Shown: positions 1 through 6,630, counted from the first letter of the stretch. The stretch is 7,214 bases of DNA from Flavobacterium sp. (GCA_017984035.1 JAGOAF010000050.1:1-7214); one strand, 5' to 3'. Numbers and translations: made by a program. The notes: a model not told the origin generated them from the sequence alone.

Positions 1-998
1 GGAATGTCTGGTGAGTCGATCACACCTTTTAGCATGGTCAAAAATTCCGGTACAATACCTTCAACATTATCGGTAACAAACACTTGGTTTTGGTACAATT
101 GAATTTTGTCTTTCTGAATTTGCAAGTCCGATCCCAATTTAGGGAAGTACAAAATTCCTGTTAAGTTAAACGGATAATCTACATTTAAGTGAATATTGAA
201 TAAAGGCTCTTCAAACTGCATTGGGTACAACTCGTGGTAGAACTTTTTGTAGTCTTCCTCGTTCAATTCAGCCGGTTGTTTCGTCCAAGCTGGATTTGGG
301 TTGTTAATAATGTTATCCACTTCGATAGTTTCTGGTTTTGCGTCTTCGGCAGCACCTTCTGGTAAAGGAAGTGTTTCTGTTTTGGTCCCAAATTTAATTG
401 GAATCGGCATGAATTTATTATAGCGATTCAGTAATTCTCTGATTTTAGCTTCTTCTAAAAACTCCAAAGAATCTTCGGCGATATGCAAAATAATTTCGGT
501 ACCTCTGTCTGTTTTGTCAGCTGGTTCCAAAGTAAATTCAGGACTACCATCGCAAGTCCAATGAGCTGCTGGTTCGTCTTTGAACGATTTTGTAATGATT
601 TCTACTTTTTCAGCAACCATAAAAGCCGAGTAGAATCCAAGACCAAAGTGTCCAATAATTCCTGAATCTTTAGCCGAATCTTTGTATTTGTCCAAGAATT
701 CTTCCGCTCCAGAAAAAGCGACTTGGTTGATGTATTTTTCTACTTCGTCAGCTGTCATCCCTAAACCTTGATCAATGATGTGCAATTTTTTGCCATCTTT
801 GTCGATTTTCACTTCAATAATGGGATTGCCGTACTCTACTTTGGCTTCGCCAATACTTGTTAAGTGCTTTAATTTTAAGGTAGCGTCTGTTCCATTTGAA
901 ATCAATTCGCGCAAGAAAATTTCGTGATCGCTGTATAAAAATTTCTTGATTAATGGGAAGATGTTCTCTACCGAAACATTAATTTTTCCAGTTGTCAT
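1..998 (-). CDS. htpG: Molecular chaperone HtpG (Hsp90 family), N-terminal half, cut by window edge
   Basis: Hsp90-type ATP-dependent chaperone of the cytoplasm, which remodels and folds client proteins as a dimer. The frame is open without a break for 332 codons from the ATG at 998 to the left edge. About half of the usual roughly 630 residues is present; the rest of the middle domain and the C-terminal dimerisation domain lie outside. The GHKL ATPase domain fills about residues 1-210. The helix FLRELISNGTDAT (28-40) carries the catalytic Glu31 and Mg-binding Asn35. DQGLGM (76-81) provides the nucleotide-contacting Asp76, and IIGHFGLGFYSAF (114-126) is the glycine-rich segment after the lid. 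An acidic, Ala/Pro-containing linker near 205-230 leads into the middle domain, which opens with NPAWTKQPAEL. The window ends at DSPDIP, just before the conserved NVSRE-type loop that supplies the ATPase arginine. Unlike E. coli, it has Gly36 for Ala, DQG for DNG, and a lid without the GTIAKSGT motif. These are probably lineage traits, not damage. Family assignment is very secure. Confidence 0.97.
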   Translation of the reverse strand, partial: MTTGKINVSVENIFPLIKKFLYSDHEIFLRELISNGTDATLKLKHLTSIGEAKVEYGNPIIEVKIDKDGKKLHIIDQGLGMTADEVEKYINQVAFSGAEEFLDKYKDSAKDSGIIGHFGLGFYSAFMVAEKVEIITKSFKDEPAAHWTCDGSPEFTLEPADKTDRGTEIILHIAEDSLEFLEEAKIRELLNRYNKFMPIPIKFGTKTETLPLPEGAAEDAKPETIEVDNIINNPNPAWTKQPAELNEEDYKKFYHELYPMQFEEPLFNIHLNVDYPFNLTGILYFPKLGSDLQIQKDKIQLYQNQVFVTDNVEGIVPEFLTMLKGVIDSPDI

Positions 999-1040
999 AG
1001 TGTATAAATTTTAAGTTTAAATTGATGAATTCGTAGTTTT

Positions 1041-1074
1041 CAAATAGAATACCATTTTATAAAAATGTGACAAA
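1041..1074 (-). promoter_or_regulatory. Candidate htpG promoter (Bacteroidota type)
   Basis: Read on the minus strand, TTTG (1074-1071) is followed after 22 bases by TCTATTTG (1048-1041). The second box matches the TAnnTTTG -7 consensus except for C in place of A, and the spacer is at the long end of the usual range. Transcription would start around 1030-1036, leaving a leader of roughly 35 bases before the htpG ATG. I see no CIRCE inverted repeat or other known heat-shock operator. The assignment is tentative because of the mismatch and the long spacer. Confidence 0.35.
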
Positions 1075-1079
1075 TTGTC
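1069..1079. promoter_or_regulatory. Small palindrome GACAA-A-TTGTC between divergent promoters
   Basis: A perfect 5+1+5 inverted repeat lies between the two divergent transcription units and overlaps the candidate htpG -33 box. Its position would suit an operator. Arms of five bases arise by chance fairly often in AT-rich DNA, and no known regulator site matches it, so this is only a possibility. Confidence 0.2.
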
Positions 1080-1089
1080 GTAACCCTTC

Positions 1090-1117
1090 TTGGATTGAAA
1101 TTTACATTGTAAATTTG
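1090..1117 (+). promoter_or_regulatory. Promoter of the ABC-ATPase gene (Bacteroidota type)
   Basis: TTG (1090-1092), a 17-base spacer and TAAATTTG (1110-1117) match the Bacteroidota sigma-A consensus TTG-N17..23-TAnnTTTG exactly. Transcription should begin around 1122-1125, leaving a leader of about 10-15 bases before the ATG at 1136. This placement rules out the longer open frame that begins with GTG at 1067, because its first 23 codons would lie in the promoter and untranscribed DNA. Confidence 0.7.
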
Positions 1118-1135
1118 GCTACTTTTAAACCAATC

Positions 1136-2068
1136 ATGCTAGAACTCAAAGACATTTCGTTTGCTTATATTGACCAAGCTGTTATTACAGGGCTTAGTTT
1201 TGTGGCGCACCAAGGACAAAATATTGCTATCATTGGCGAAAGCGGTTGTGGTAAAAGTACGTTGTTAAAATTGATTTATGGTTTGTACGATTTGGATTCG
1301 GGTAGTATTCATTATAATGGAAATCCTATTTTAGGTCCTAAATACAATTTGATTCCAGGTGAGGATTACATTAAATATTTGGCACAGGATTTTGATCTAA
1401 TGCCCTATATTACTGTTGAAGAAAATGTAGGGAAGTTTCTTTCCAATATGTATCGCGATAAAAAGAAAGCTCGAGTGCATGAATTACTCGAAATGGTCGA
1501 AATGACTGAGTACGCCAAAGTGAAAGCCAAATACTTGAGTGGCGGTCAACAACAGCGCGTGGCTTTAGCCCGAGTTTTGGCCTTAGAGCCTCAAATTTTA
1601 TTGTTGGATGAACCCTTTAGCCAGATTGATTCTTTTAGAAAAAATACCTTGCGCCGAAATGTTTTTCAGTATTTAAAAGAAAGAAAAATTACCTGTATCA
1701 TTGCCACCCACGATAGTTCGGATGCTTTGTCTTTTTCAGATGAAACGCTGGTGATGCAACACGGAAAAATCATTGCTAAAGATACCCCTCAAAAAATATA
1801 TCATCAACCTAAGAACAAATACGTTGCTTCCCTTTTTGGAGAAGTTAATGAATTGGAATTGGATGGTAAAATTCATTTGGTTTACCCGCACCAACTTCAA
1901 TTAGACCCGAATGGAATAGTAAAAGGAACGGTACAGCAATCCTATTTTAGAGGAAGTCATTATTTAATTGCCTTTACTTCAGGTACACAAACTTTGTTTT
2001 TTGAAAATGATATTTGGCTAAGTGAAGGAACTGCAATTGCTTTAAATAGTTCAATAAAATTGTTATAA
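1136..2068 (+). CDS. ABC transporter ATP-binding protein, FbpC/PotA-like (310 aa), substrate unknown
   Basis: Nucleotide-binding subunit of an ABC transporter, expected to sit on the cytoplasmic face of the inner membrane and power a permease. Starting at MLELKDISF, the motifs run in order: A-loop Tyr11, Walker A GESGCGKST (34-42), Q-loop Gln84, signature LSGGQ (134-138), Walker B ILLLDE (154-159) with catalytic Glu159, D-loop SQID (162-165) in place of the common SALD, and H-loop His192. All catalytic residues are present. A C-terminal extension (about 233-310) includes LFGEVNEL, YPHQLQL and GTVQQSYFRGSHYLIAF. It resembles the TOBE-like regulatory domain of importer ATPases for ferric iron, spermidine or sulfate (FbpC, PotA, CysA). 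That resemblance suggests an importer, but the substrate cannot be read from the sequence. No permease or binding protein lies beside it, so its partners must be encoded elsewhere. The ATG at 1136 is preferred over an in-frame GTG at 1067 because a good promoter lies between them. Confidence 0.88.
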   Translation: MLELKDISFAYIDQAVITGLSFVAHQGQNIAIIGESGCGKSTLLKLIYGLYDLDSGSIHYNGNPILGPKYNLIPGEDYIKYLAQDFDLMPYITVEENVGKFLSNMYRDKKKARVHELLEMVEMTEYAKVKAKYLSGGQQQRVALARVLALEPQILLLDEPFSQIDSFRKNTLRRNVFQYLKERKITCIIATHDSSDALSFSDETLVMQHGKIIAKDTPQKIYHQPKNKYVASLFGEVNELELDGKIHLVYPHQLQLDPNGIVKGTVQQSYFRGSHYLIAFTSGTQTLFFENDIWLSEGTAIALNSSIKLL

Positions 2069-2088
2069 ATCGGCTAAATGCGATTTAT
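2065..2088 (+). terminator. Weak terminator-like hairpin overlapping the ABC-ATPase stop codon
   Basis: ATAAATCG (2065-2072) pairs perfectly with CGATTTAT (2081-2088) around an 8-base loop. The stem has only two G-C pairs. The nearest T-run, six T at 2101-2106, starts 12 bases after the stem, so termination would be weak or absent. The hairpin includes the TAA stop at 2066-2068. It may partly separate the ABC gene from fabH, or it may be chance. Confidence 0.3.
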
Positions 2089-2148
2089 TTATTACTTTAG
2101 TTTTTTATTCCATAACGGGAGCTATTATTAAAATTTAATACATACAAT

Positions 2149-3156
2149 ATGTACCACTCTAAAATAACAGGCTTAGGATATTATGTTCCTGACAATGTAG
2201 TTACTAATGATGATTTGTCTAAAATCATCGATACCAATGACGAATGGATCCAAGAAAGAACGGGAATTCAAGAACGTCGCCATATTATTCCAGGACAAGA
2301 TACGACGACTTCTATGGGAGTTAAAGCAGCAACGATTGCCATTGAGCGTTCTGGAGTAGCCAAAGAAGATATTGATTTTGTGGTTTTTGCCACCTTAAGT
2401 CCGGATTACTATTTTCCAGGTCCAGGTGTTTTGGTACAACGTGATTTAGGATTGCGCACCGTGGGGGCTTTGGATGTTAGAAACCAATGTTCGGGATTTG
2501 TATATGCTTTATCGGTAGCTGATCAATACATCAAAACAGGTATGTATAAAAACGTTTTGGTGATTGGTTCTGAAGTGCAATCTACCGGTTTGGACATGAC
2601 CACACGTGGACGAGGAGTTTCGGTTATTTTTGGTGATGGAGCAGGAGCAGCGGTCTTGAGTCGTGAAGAAGATTTGTCGAAAGGAATTTTATCGACGCAT
2701 TTGCATTCAGAAGGACTGCATGCCGAAGAGTTGATTGTAAAAGCACCCGGAATGGGCGGTCGATGGGTAACTGATATTTTAAATGATAAGGATCCAGACG
2801 ACGAAAGTTATTTCCCTTATATGAATGGCCAATTTGTTTTCAAACATGCTGTAGTTCGTTTTGCTGAGGTAATTAACGAAGGCTTGGAAGCCAATAATTT
2901 GAAAGTGGATGATATTGATATGTTGATTCCGCATCAAGCGAATTTAAGAATTTCACAATTCATTCAGAAGAAATTCGGATTAAAAGACGAACAAGTGCAT
3001 AATAACGTGATGAAATTTGGTAACACCACTGCAGCCTCTATTCCTATTGCTTTGACAGAAGCTTGGGAACAAGGTAAAATCAAAACAGGAGACACTGTAG
3101 TTTTAGCAGCTTTTGGTAGCGGCTTTACCTGGGCAAGTGCTATTATCAAATGGTAA
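2149..3156 (+). CDS. fabH: Beta-ketoacyl-ACP synthase III (KAS III, FabH type)
   Basis: Condensing enzyme that joins an acyl-CoA (typically acetyl-CoA or a branched starter) to malonyl-ACP to start type II fatty-acid synthesis in the cytoplasm. The thiolase fold is complete over 335 residues. The catalytic triad is Cys114 in NQCSGF, His262 in IPHQANLR and Asn292 in FGNTTAAS. Other family marks are NDEWIQERTGI (30-40), FGDGAGAAVL (161-170) and the C-terminal FGSGFTWASAIIKW. It is longer than E. coli FabH (317 residues). Cys-to-His spacing is 148 residues against 132 there, and the extra length falls mainly around the Asp-rich stretch DILNDKDPDDE (209-219). Neither rpmF/plsX nor accB/accC lies alongside, so this may be a second KAS III paralogue and not the one in a fatty-acid operon. 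Its natural primer cannot be told from the sequence. The ATG at 2149 begins the typical MYHSKITGLGYYVP N-terminus. No strong promoter is visible in the 80 bases upstream. A strong terminator follows. Confidence 0.93.
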   Translation: MYHSKITGLGYYVPDNVVTNDDLSKIIDTNDEWIQERTGIQERRHIIPGQDTTTSMGVKAATIAIERSGVAKEDIDFVVFATLSPDYYFPGPGVLVQRDLGLRTVGALDVRNQCSGFVYALSVADQYIKTGMYKNVLVIGSEVQSTGLDMTTRGRGVSVIFGDGAGAAVLSREEDLSKGILSTHLHSEGLHAEELIVKAPGMGGRWVTDILNDKDPDDESYFPYMNGQFVFKHAVVRFAEVINEGLEANNLKVDDIDMLIPHQANLRISQFIQKKFGLKDEQVHNNVMKFGNTTAASIPIALTEAWEQGKIKTGDTVVLAAFGSGFTWASAIIKW

Positions 3157-3187
3157 TTAGAGTGTAAACTCATTTTATAAGCGAAAT

Positions 3188-3228
3188 CAGAAAGCCGAAG
3201 GATTCAATTCTTTCGGCTTTTTGTTTTT
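3188..3228 (+). terminator. Rho-independent terminator after fabH
   Basis: AAAGCCGAA (3191-3199) pairs perfectly with TTCGGCTTT (3212-3220). Weaker pairing extends both outward (C3188 to G3223 with one G-T wobble) and inward to a six-base loop at 3203-3208. A T-rich tract, interrupted by one G, runs from 3218 to 3228. The stem is GC-rich compared with the surrounding DNA. It begins about 30 bases after the fabH stop and separates fabH from argS. Confidence 0.88.
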
Positions 3229-3258
3229 AGTGTACCAAAACCGATAGAAAAAAGACTA

Positions 3259-3288
3259 TTCTATTTCCTTCTGAAATCCTTATATTTG
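3259..3288 (+). promoter_or_regulatory. Promoter of argS (Bacteroidota type)
   Basis: The -7 box TATATTTG (3281-3288) matches TAnnTTTG perfectly. Nineteen bases upstream is TTC (3259-3261), one base off the TTG -33 box. Transcription would start near 3293-3296, giving a leader of only about 13-16 bases before the argS ATG at 3309. That leaves no room for a T-box or attenuator. Confidence 0.65.
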
Positions 3289-3308
3289 CACTCTTAAAAA
3301 AAGATTCA

Positions 3309-5087
3309 ATGTCATTACAACACATTCTTACCCCATCTATAGCAAAAGCGATTCAAGATTTATTTGAAGTATCCGTTGATAAAGTAGAGTTTCAGGCTAC
3401 CCGCAAGGAGTTTGAAGGCGATATTACAATGGTTATTTTTCCTTTGTTGAAATTGGTAAAAAGCAACCCGGTGGAGTTAGGAAACAAAATTGGGAATTAT
3501 TTGGTGGAGAACGTTCCAGAAGTAGCCCGTTTTAATGTGGTGTCTGGATTTTTGAATATTGTAATTTCAGACACGTATTACTTGAATTTCTTTAACGGAA
3601 TCAAAGACGATGTGAAATACGGTTTTGTAACGCCAAATCCTTCCGACAAGGCGGTAATGGTGGAGTATTCTTCGCCAAATACCAATAAGCCGTTGCACTT
3701 GGGACACGTGCGTAACAATTTGTTAGGCTATTCGGTAGCTGAGATTATCAAAGCATCGGGTAAAAAAGTCTATAAAACCCAAATTATCAACGATCGTGGA
3801 ATTCATATTTGCAAGTCGATGTTGGCTTGGAAAAAAATGGGAAATGGCGAAACTCCAGCTTCTACTGGATTGAAAGGCGATAAACTAGTAGGGAATTATT
3901 ATGTGGCTTTTGACAAAGCCTACAAAGAAGAGATAAATGAATTAATGGCTGCTGGTAAAACAGAAGAAGAAGCCAAAAAACAAGCGCCAATCATTTTGGA
4001 AGCACAAGAGATGTTGCTGAAATGGGAAGCGGGAGATGAGGAAGTGAAATCCCTTTGGGCGATGATGAACCAATGGGTGTATGATGGTTTTGCAACTACC
4101 TACAGCAATTTAGGAGTTAACTTTGATAGTTTTTATTACGAAAGCAATACCTATTTATTAGGAAAAGATGTCGTTCAAATTGGTTTAGAAAAAGGTGTTT
4201 TTGAAAAAGATCCCGACGGTTCTGTTTGGATTGATTTGACTGACGAAGGTTTGGACCGTAAAATCGTGTTGCGTTCCGACGGTACTGCAGTTTATATGAC
4301 ACAAGATATTGGTACGGCAATCCAACGTGTGAAAGACCATCCGGATGTGGGTGGAATGGTATACACAGTGGGTAACGAACAAGATTACCACTTCAAAGTC
4401 TTGTTTTTGATTTTGCAAAAGCTCGGTTTTGATTGGGCTTCGAGCTTGTATCACTTATCGTACGGAATGGTGGACTTGCCTTCGGGTAAGATGAAAAGCC
4501 GTGAAGGAACCGTAGTCGATGCTGATGATTTGATGCAAGAAATGACGAGTACTGCCCAAACCATTTCGGAAGAATTAGGCAAATTAGAAGGCTATTCGGA
4601 AGAAGAGAAAACCAAATTATACAACACCATTGGCTTGGGTGCGTTGAAATACTATATTTTGAAAGTAGATCCTAAAAAACGCATCTTGTTTAATCCAGAA
4701 GAGTCGGTAGATTTTGCGGGTAATACAGGACCGTTTATTCAATATACTTATGCACGTATTCAGTCGATTATTCGTAAAGCGACTTTTGATTTTTCGGCTA
4801 CAGCCAAAATAAATGACTTACACGAAAAAGAAAAAGAACTGTTGAAACAAATCGAACTGTATCCAGAAGTAATTCAGAATGCGGCTCAAAATCACAGTCC
4901 AGCTTTGATTGCCAATTATACCTACGAGTTGGTGCGCGAATACAATTCGTTTTACCAAGCAGTGCCTATCTTGGGTGAAGAAAACCAAGAAAAGAAAATA
5001 TTCAGAGTCCAACTGTCTAAAAAGGTTGCCGACACGATCGCTTCTTCTTTTAGTTTGTTAGGAATTAATGTTCCGGAGCGAATGTAA
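3309..5087 (+). CDS. argS: Arginyl-tRNA synthetase (class I)
   Basis: Cytoplasmic enzyme that charges tRNA-Arg with arginine using ATP and is essential for translation. The protein is complete at 592 residues, a normal size. Domains run in the ArgRS order. An N-terminal tRNA D-loop-recognising domain (about 1-90) is followed by the class I catalytic core, opening with VEYSSPNTNKPLHLGHVRNN (118-137) and its HIGH-type motif HLGH (130-133). NDRGIHICKSM (161-171) is a conserved core segment. The KMSKS loop appears as KMKSREG (394-400), an accepted ArgRS variant. The conserved NTGPFIQYTYARIQSI (472-487) leads into the helical DALR anticodon-binding domain that fills the C-terminus. The ATG at 3309 is supported by the promoter just upstream. 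The gene has its own promoter and is enclosed by terminators on both sides, so it is probably monocistronic. No essential motif is missing. Confidence 0.97.
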   Translation: MSLQHILTPSIAKAIQDLFEVSVDKVEFQATRKEFEGDITMVIFPLLKLVKSNPVELGNKIGNYLVENVPEVARFNVVSGFLNIVISDTYYLNFFNGIKDDVKYGFVTPNPSDKAVMVEYSSPNTNKPLHLGHVRNNLLGYSVAEIIKASGKKVYKTQIINDRGIHICKSMLAWKKMGNGETPASTGLKGDKLVGNYYVAFDKAYKEEINELMAAGKTEEEAKKQAPIILEAQEMLLKWEAGDEEVKSLWAMMNQWVYDGFATTYSNLGVNFDSFYYESNTYLLGKDVVQIGLEKGVFEKDPDGSVWIDLTDEGLDRKIVLRSDGTAVYMTQDIGTAIQRVKDHPDVGGMVYTVGNEQDYHFKVLFLILQKLGFDWASSLYHLSYGMVDLPSGKMKSREGTVVDADDLMQEMTSTAQTISEELGKLEGYSEEEKTKLYNTIGLGALKYYILKVDPKKRILFNPEESVDFAGNTGPFIQYTYARIQSIIRKATFDFSATAKINDLHEKEKELLKQIELYPEVIQNAAQNHSPALIANYTYELVREYNSFYQAVPILGEENQEKKIFRVQLSKKVADTIASSFSLLGINVPERM

Positions 5088-5109
5088 AATTGAAATTGTA
5101 TTATAATTG

Positions 5110-5135
5110 AAAACGACCTTAGAGGTCGTTTTTTT
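5110..5135 (+). terminator. Rho-independent terminator after argS
   Basis: AAACGACCT (5111-5119) pairs perfectly with AGGTCGTTT (5123-5131) around a three-base loop, extended by A5110 with T5132. An uninterrupted run of seven T covers 5129-5135. It lies 22 bases beyond the argS stop and is a textbook intrinsic terminator that insulates ffh from argS. Confidence 0.92.
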
Positions 5136-5182
5136 GTTGGTATACCAGTTCATTTTTGCCCTTTAATTATATGAATATTGAA

Positions 5183-5212
5183 TTGTCTAATTATTGAATT
5201 AGTTTATCTTTG
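5183..5212 (+). promoter_or_regulatory. Promoter of ffh-folD (Bacteroidota type)
   Basis: TTG (5183-5185), a 19-base spacer and TATCTTTG (5205-5212) match the Bacteroidota consensus exactly. Transcription should start about 5217-5220, leaving a leader of about 15-18 AT-rich bases before the ATG at 5235. The -7 box is followed by CACT, as at argS. Confidence 0.78.
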
Positions 5213-5234
5213 CACTTCAATAAATTTAAATAGT

Positions 5235-6593
5235 ATGTTTAGTAATTTAAGCGATAAATTAGATAAAGCCTTTCACGTCTTAAAAGGACACGGAAAAATC
5301 ACTGAAATTAACGTAGCGGAAACTTTGAAAGAAGTGCGTCGCGCGTTATTGGATGCCGATGTGAACTTTAAAATTGCCAAAGATTTTACTGCCAAAGTAA
5401 AAGACAAAGCGATGGGTCAAGATGTATTGACTACGTTGCAACCAGGACAATTGTTGGTGAAGTTGGTTAAAGACGAATTAACCGAATTGATGGGTGGCGA
5501 TGTGGCTGGAATTAATCTTTCGGGAACGCCAACGGTGATCTTGATGTCGGGTTTACAAGGTTCTGGAAAAACTACTTTCTCTGGAAAATTGGCTAATTAT
5601 TTACAGACTAAAAAAGGAAAAAAACCACTTTTGGTGGCTTGTGATATTTACCGTCCAGCGGCGATTCAGCAGTTGTATGTGGTAGGAGATTCTATTGGGG
5701 TTGAGGTATACTCTGAACCAGAAAATAAAAATCCAGTTGAAATTGCGCAAAACGCTATCCAACACGCTAAAGCCAACGGTTTTAATGTGGTGATTGTCGA
5801 TACTGCCGGTCGTTTGGCCGTAGATGAAGAAATGATGAACGAAATCGAACGCGTTCATAAAGCGATTCAGCCGCAAGAAACTTTGTTCGTTGTCGATTCG
5901 ATGACAGGACAAGATGCAGTAAATACAGCGAAAACTTTCAACGATAGATTGAACTTTGATGGGGTTATCTTAACCAAATTAGATGGAGATACTCGTGGTG
6001 GAGCAGCGCTTTCTATTAAATCCGTAGTAAACAAACCAATTAAGTTTGTAGGTACTGGCGAAAAAATGGAAGCAATTGATGTGTTCTATCCAGATCGTAT
6101 GGCAGAACGTATCCTTGGAATGGGAGACGTCGTGTCATTAGTAGAAAGAGCGCAAGAGCAATACAACGAAGAAGAAGCTCGAAAACTACAGAAGAAAATT
6201 GCTAAAAATGAATTTGGTTTTGACGATTTCTTATCACAAATTCAACAAGTAAAGAAAATGGGTAATATGAAAGACTTGGTCGGAATGATACCAGGTGCTT
6301 CAAAAGCCATGAAAGATGTAGAGATTGAAGACGATGCTTTCAAACATATTGAAGCGATTATCCATTCGATGACGCCAATTGAAAGAAGCAAACCAGCTTT
6401 GATTGACATGAAACGTAAAACAAGAATTGCTAAAGGTTCTGGAACTAAAATCGAACAGGTGAATCAATTGATGAAGCAGTTTGAGCAAATGAGCAAGATG
6501 ATGAAAATGATGCAAGGTCCGGGAGGTAAAAACCTGATGAAGATGATGGGCGGAATGAAAGGAATGCCAGGAGGAATGCCGGGAATGCGCTAA
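5235..6593 (+). CDS. ffh: Signal recognition particle GTPase Ffh (SRP54 homologue)
   Basis: Protein subunit of the bacterial signal recognition particle. With 4.5S RNA it binds signal sequences emerging from the ribosome and delivers the complex to FtsY at the inner membrane. The protein is complete at 452 residues. The N domain helices (about 1-90) include LKEVRRALLDADVNF (31-45). The G domain has P-loop GLQGSGKTT (106-114), DIYRPAA (137-143), DTAGR (189-193), TKLDGDTRGG (247-256) and GTGEK (273-277). The M domain (about 325-452) includes the RNA-binding RKTRIAKGSGT (394-404) and a Met/Gly-rich tail from about 417. All GTPase motifs are intact. The ATG at 5235 is chosen over an in-frame TTG at 5178, because the longer frame would run through both promoter boxes and MFSNLSDKLDKAF is the normal family start. 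folD follows after 37 bases with no terminator between them. Confidence 0.97.
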   Translation: MFSNLSDKLDKAFHVLKGHGKITEINVAETLKEVRRALLDADVNFKIAKDFTAKVKDKAMGQDVLTTLQPGQLLVKLVKDELTELMGGDVAGINLSGTPTVILMSGLQGSGKTTFSGKLANYLQTKKGKKPLLVACDIYRPAAIQQLYVVGDSIGVEVYSEPENKNPVEIAQNAIQHAKANGFNVVIVDTAGRLAVDEEMMNEIERVHKAIQPQETLFVVDSMTGQDAVNTAKTFNDRLNFDGVILTKLDGDTRGGAALSIKSVVNKPIKFVGTGEKMEAIDVFYPDRMAERILGMGDVVSLVERAQEQYNEEEARKLQKKIAKNEFGFDDFLSQIQQVKKMGNMKDLVGMIPGASKAMKDVEIEDDAFKHIEAIIHSMTPIERSKPALIDMKRKTRIAKGSGTKIEQVNQLMKQFEQMSKMMKMMQGPGGKNLMKMMGGMKGMPGGMPGMR

Positions 6594-6630
6594 ACACAAC
6601 ACACGACTACTAACTACAAACACGATTGAA

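Noticed and set aside
483..665. Small plus-strand open frame of 60 codons
   Set aside because: It lies wholly inside the secure htpG frame on the other strand and has no recognisable domain or promoter.
999..1066. Possible CIRCE heat-shock operator upstream of htpG
   Set aside because: The 9-9-9 inverted repeat of CIRCE (TTAGCACTC/GAGTGCTAA) is not present on either strand.
3244..3264. Inverted repeat ATAGAA/TTCTAT near the argS -33 region
   Set aside because: Six AT-rich bases per arm with a nine-base gap is expected by chance in this AT-rich spacer.
3229..3308. T-box, attenuator or riboswitch leader for argS
   Set aside because: The promoter leaves a leader of only about 15 bases, too short for any such structure.
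4117..4454. Two overlapping minus-strand open frames
   Set aside because: Both lie inside argS, have low-complexity or unlikely protein composition, and have no promoter; they are shadows of the coding strand.
5601..5912. Minus-strand open frame of about 100 codons
   Set aside because: Antisense to the conserved Ffh G domain, with no start context or family resemblance.
6594..6630. Tetrahydrofolate riboswitch before folD
   Set aside because: The gap is 37 bases and unstructured, too short for a THF riboswitch.
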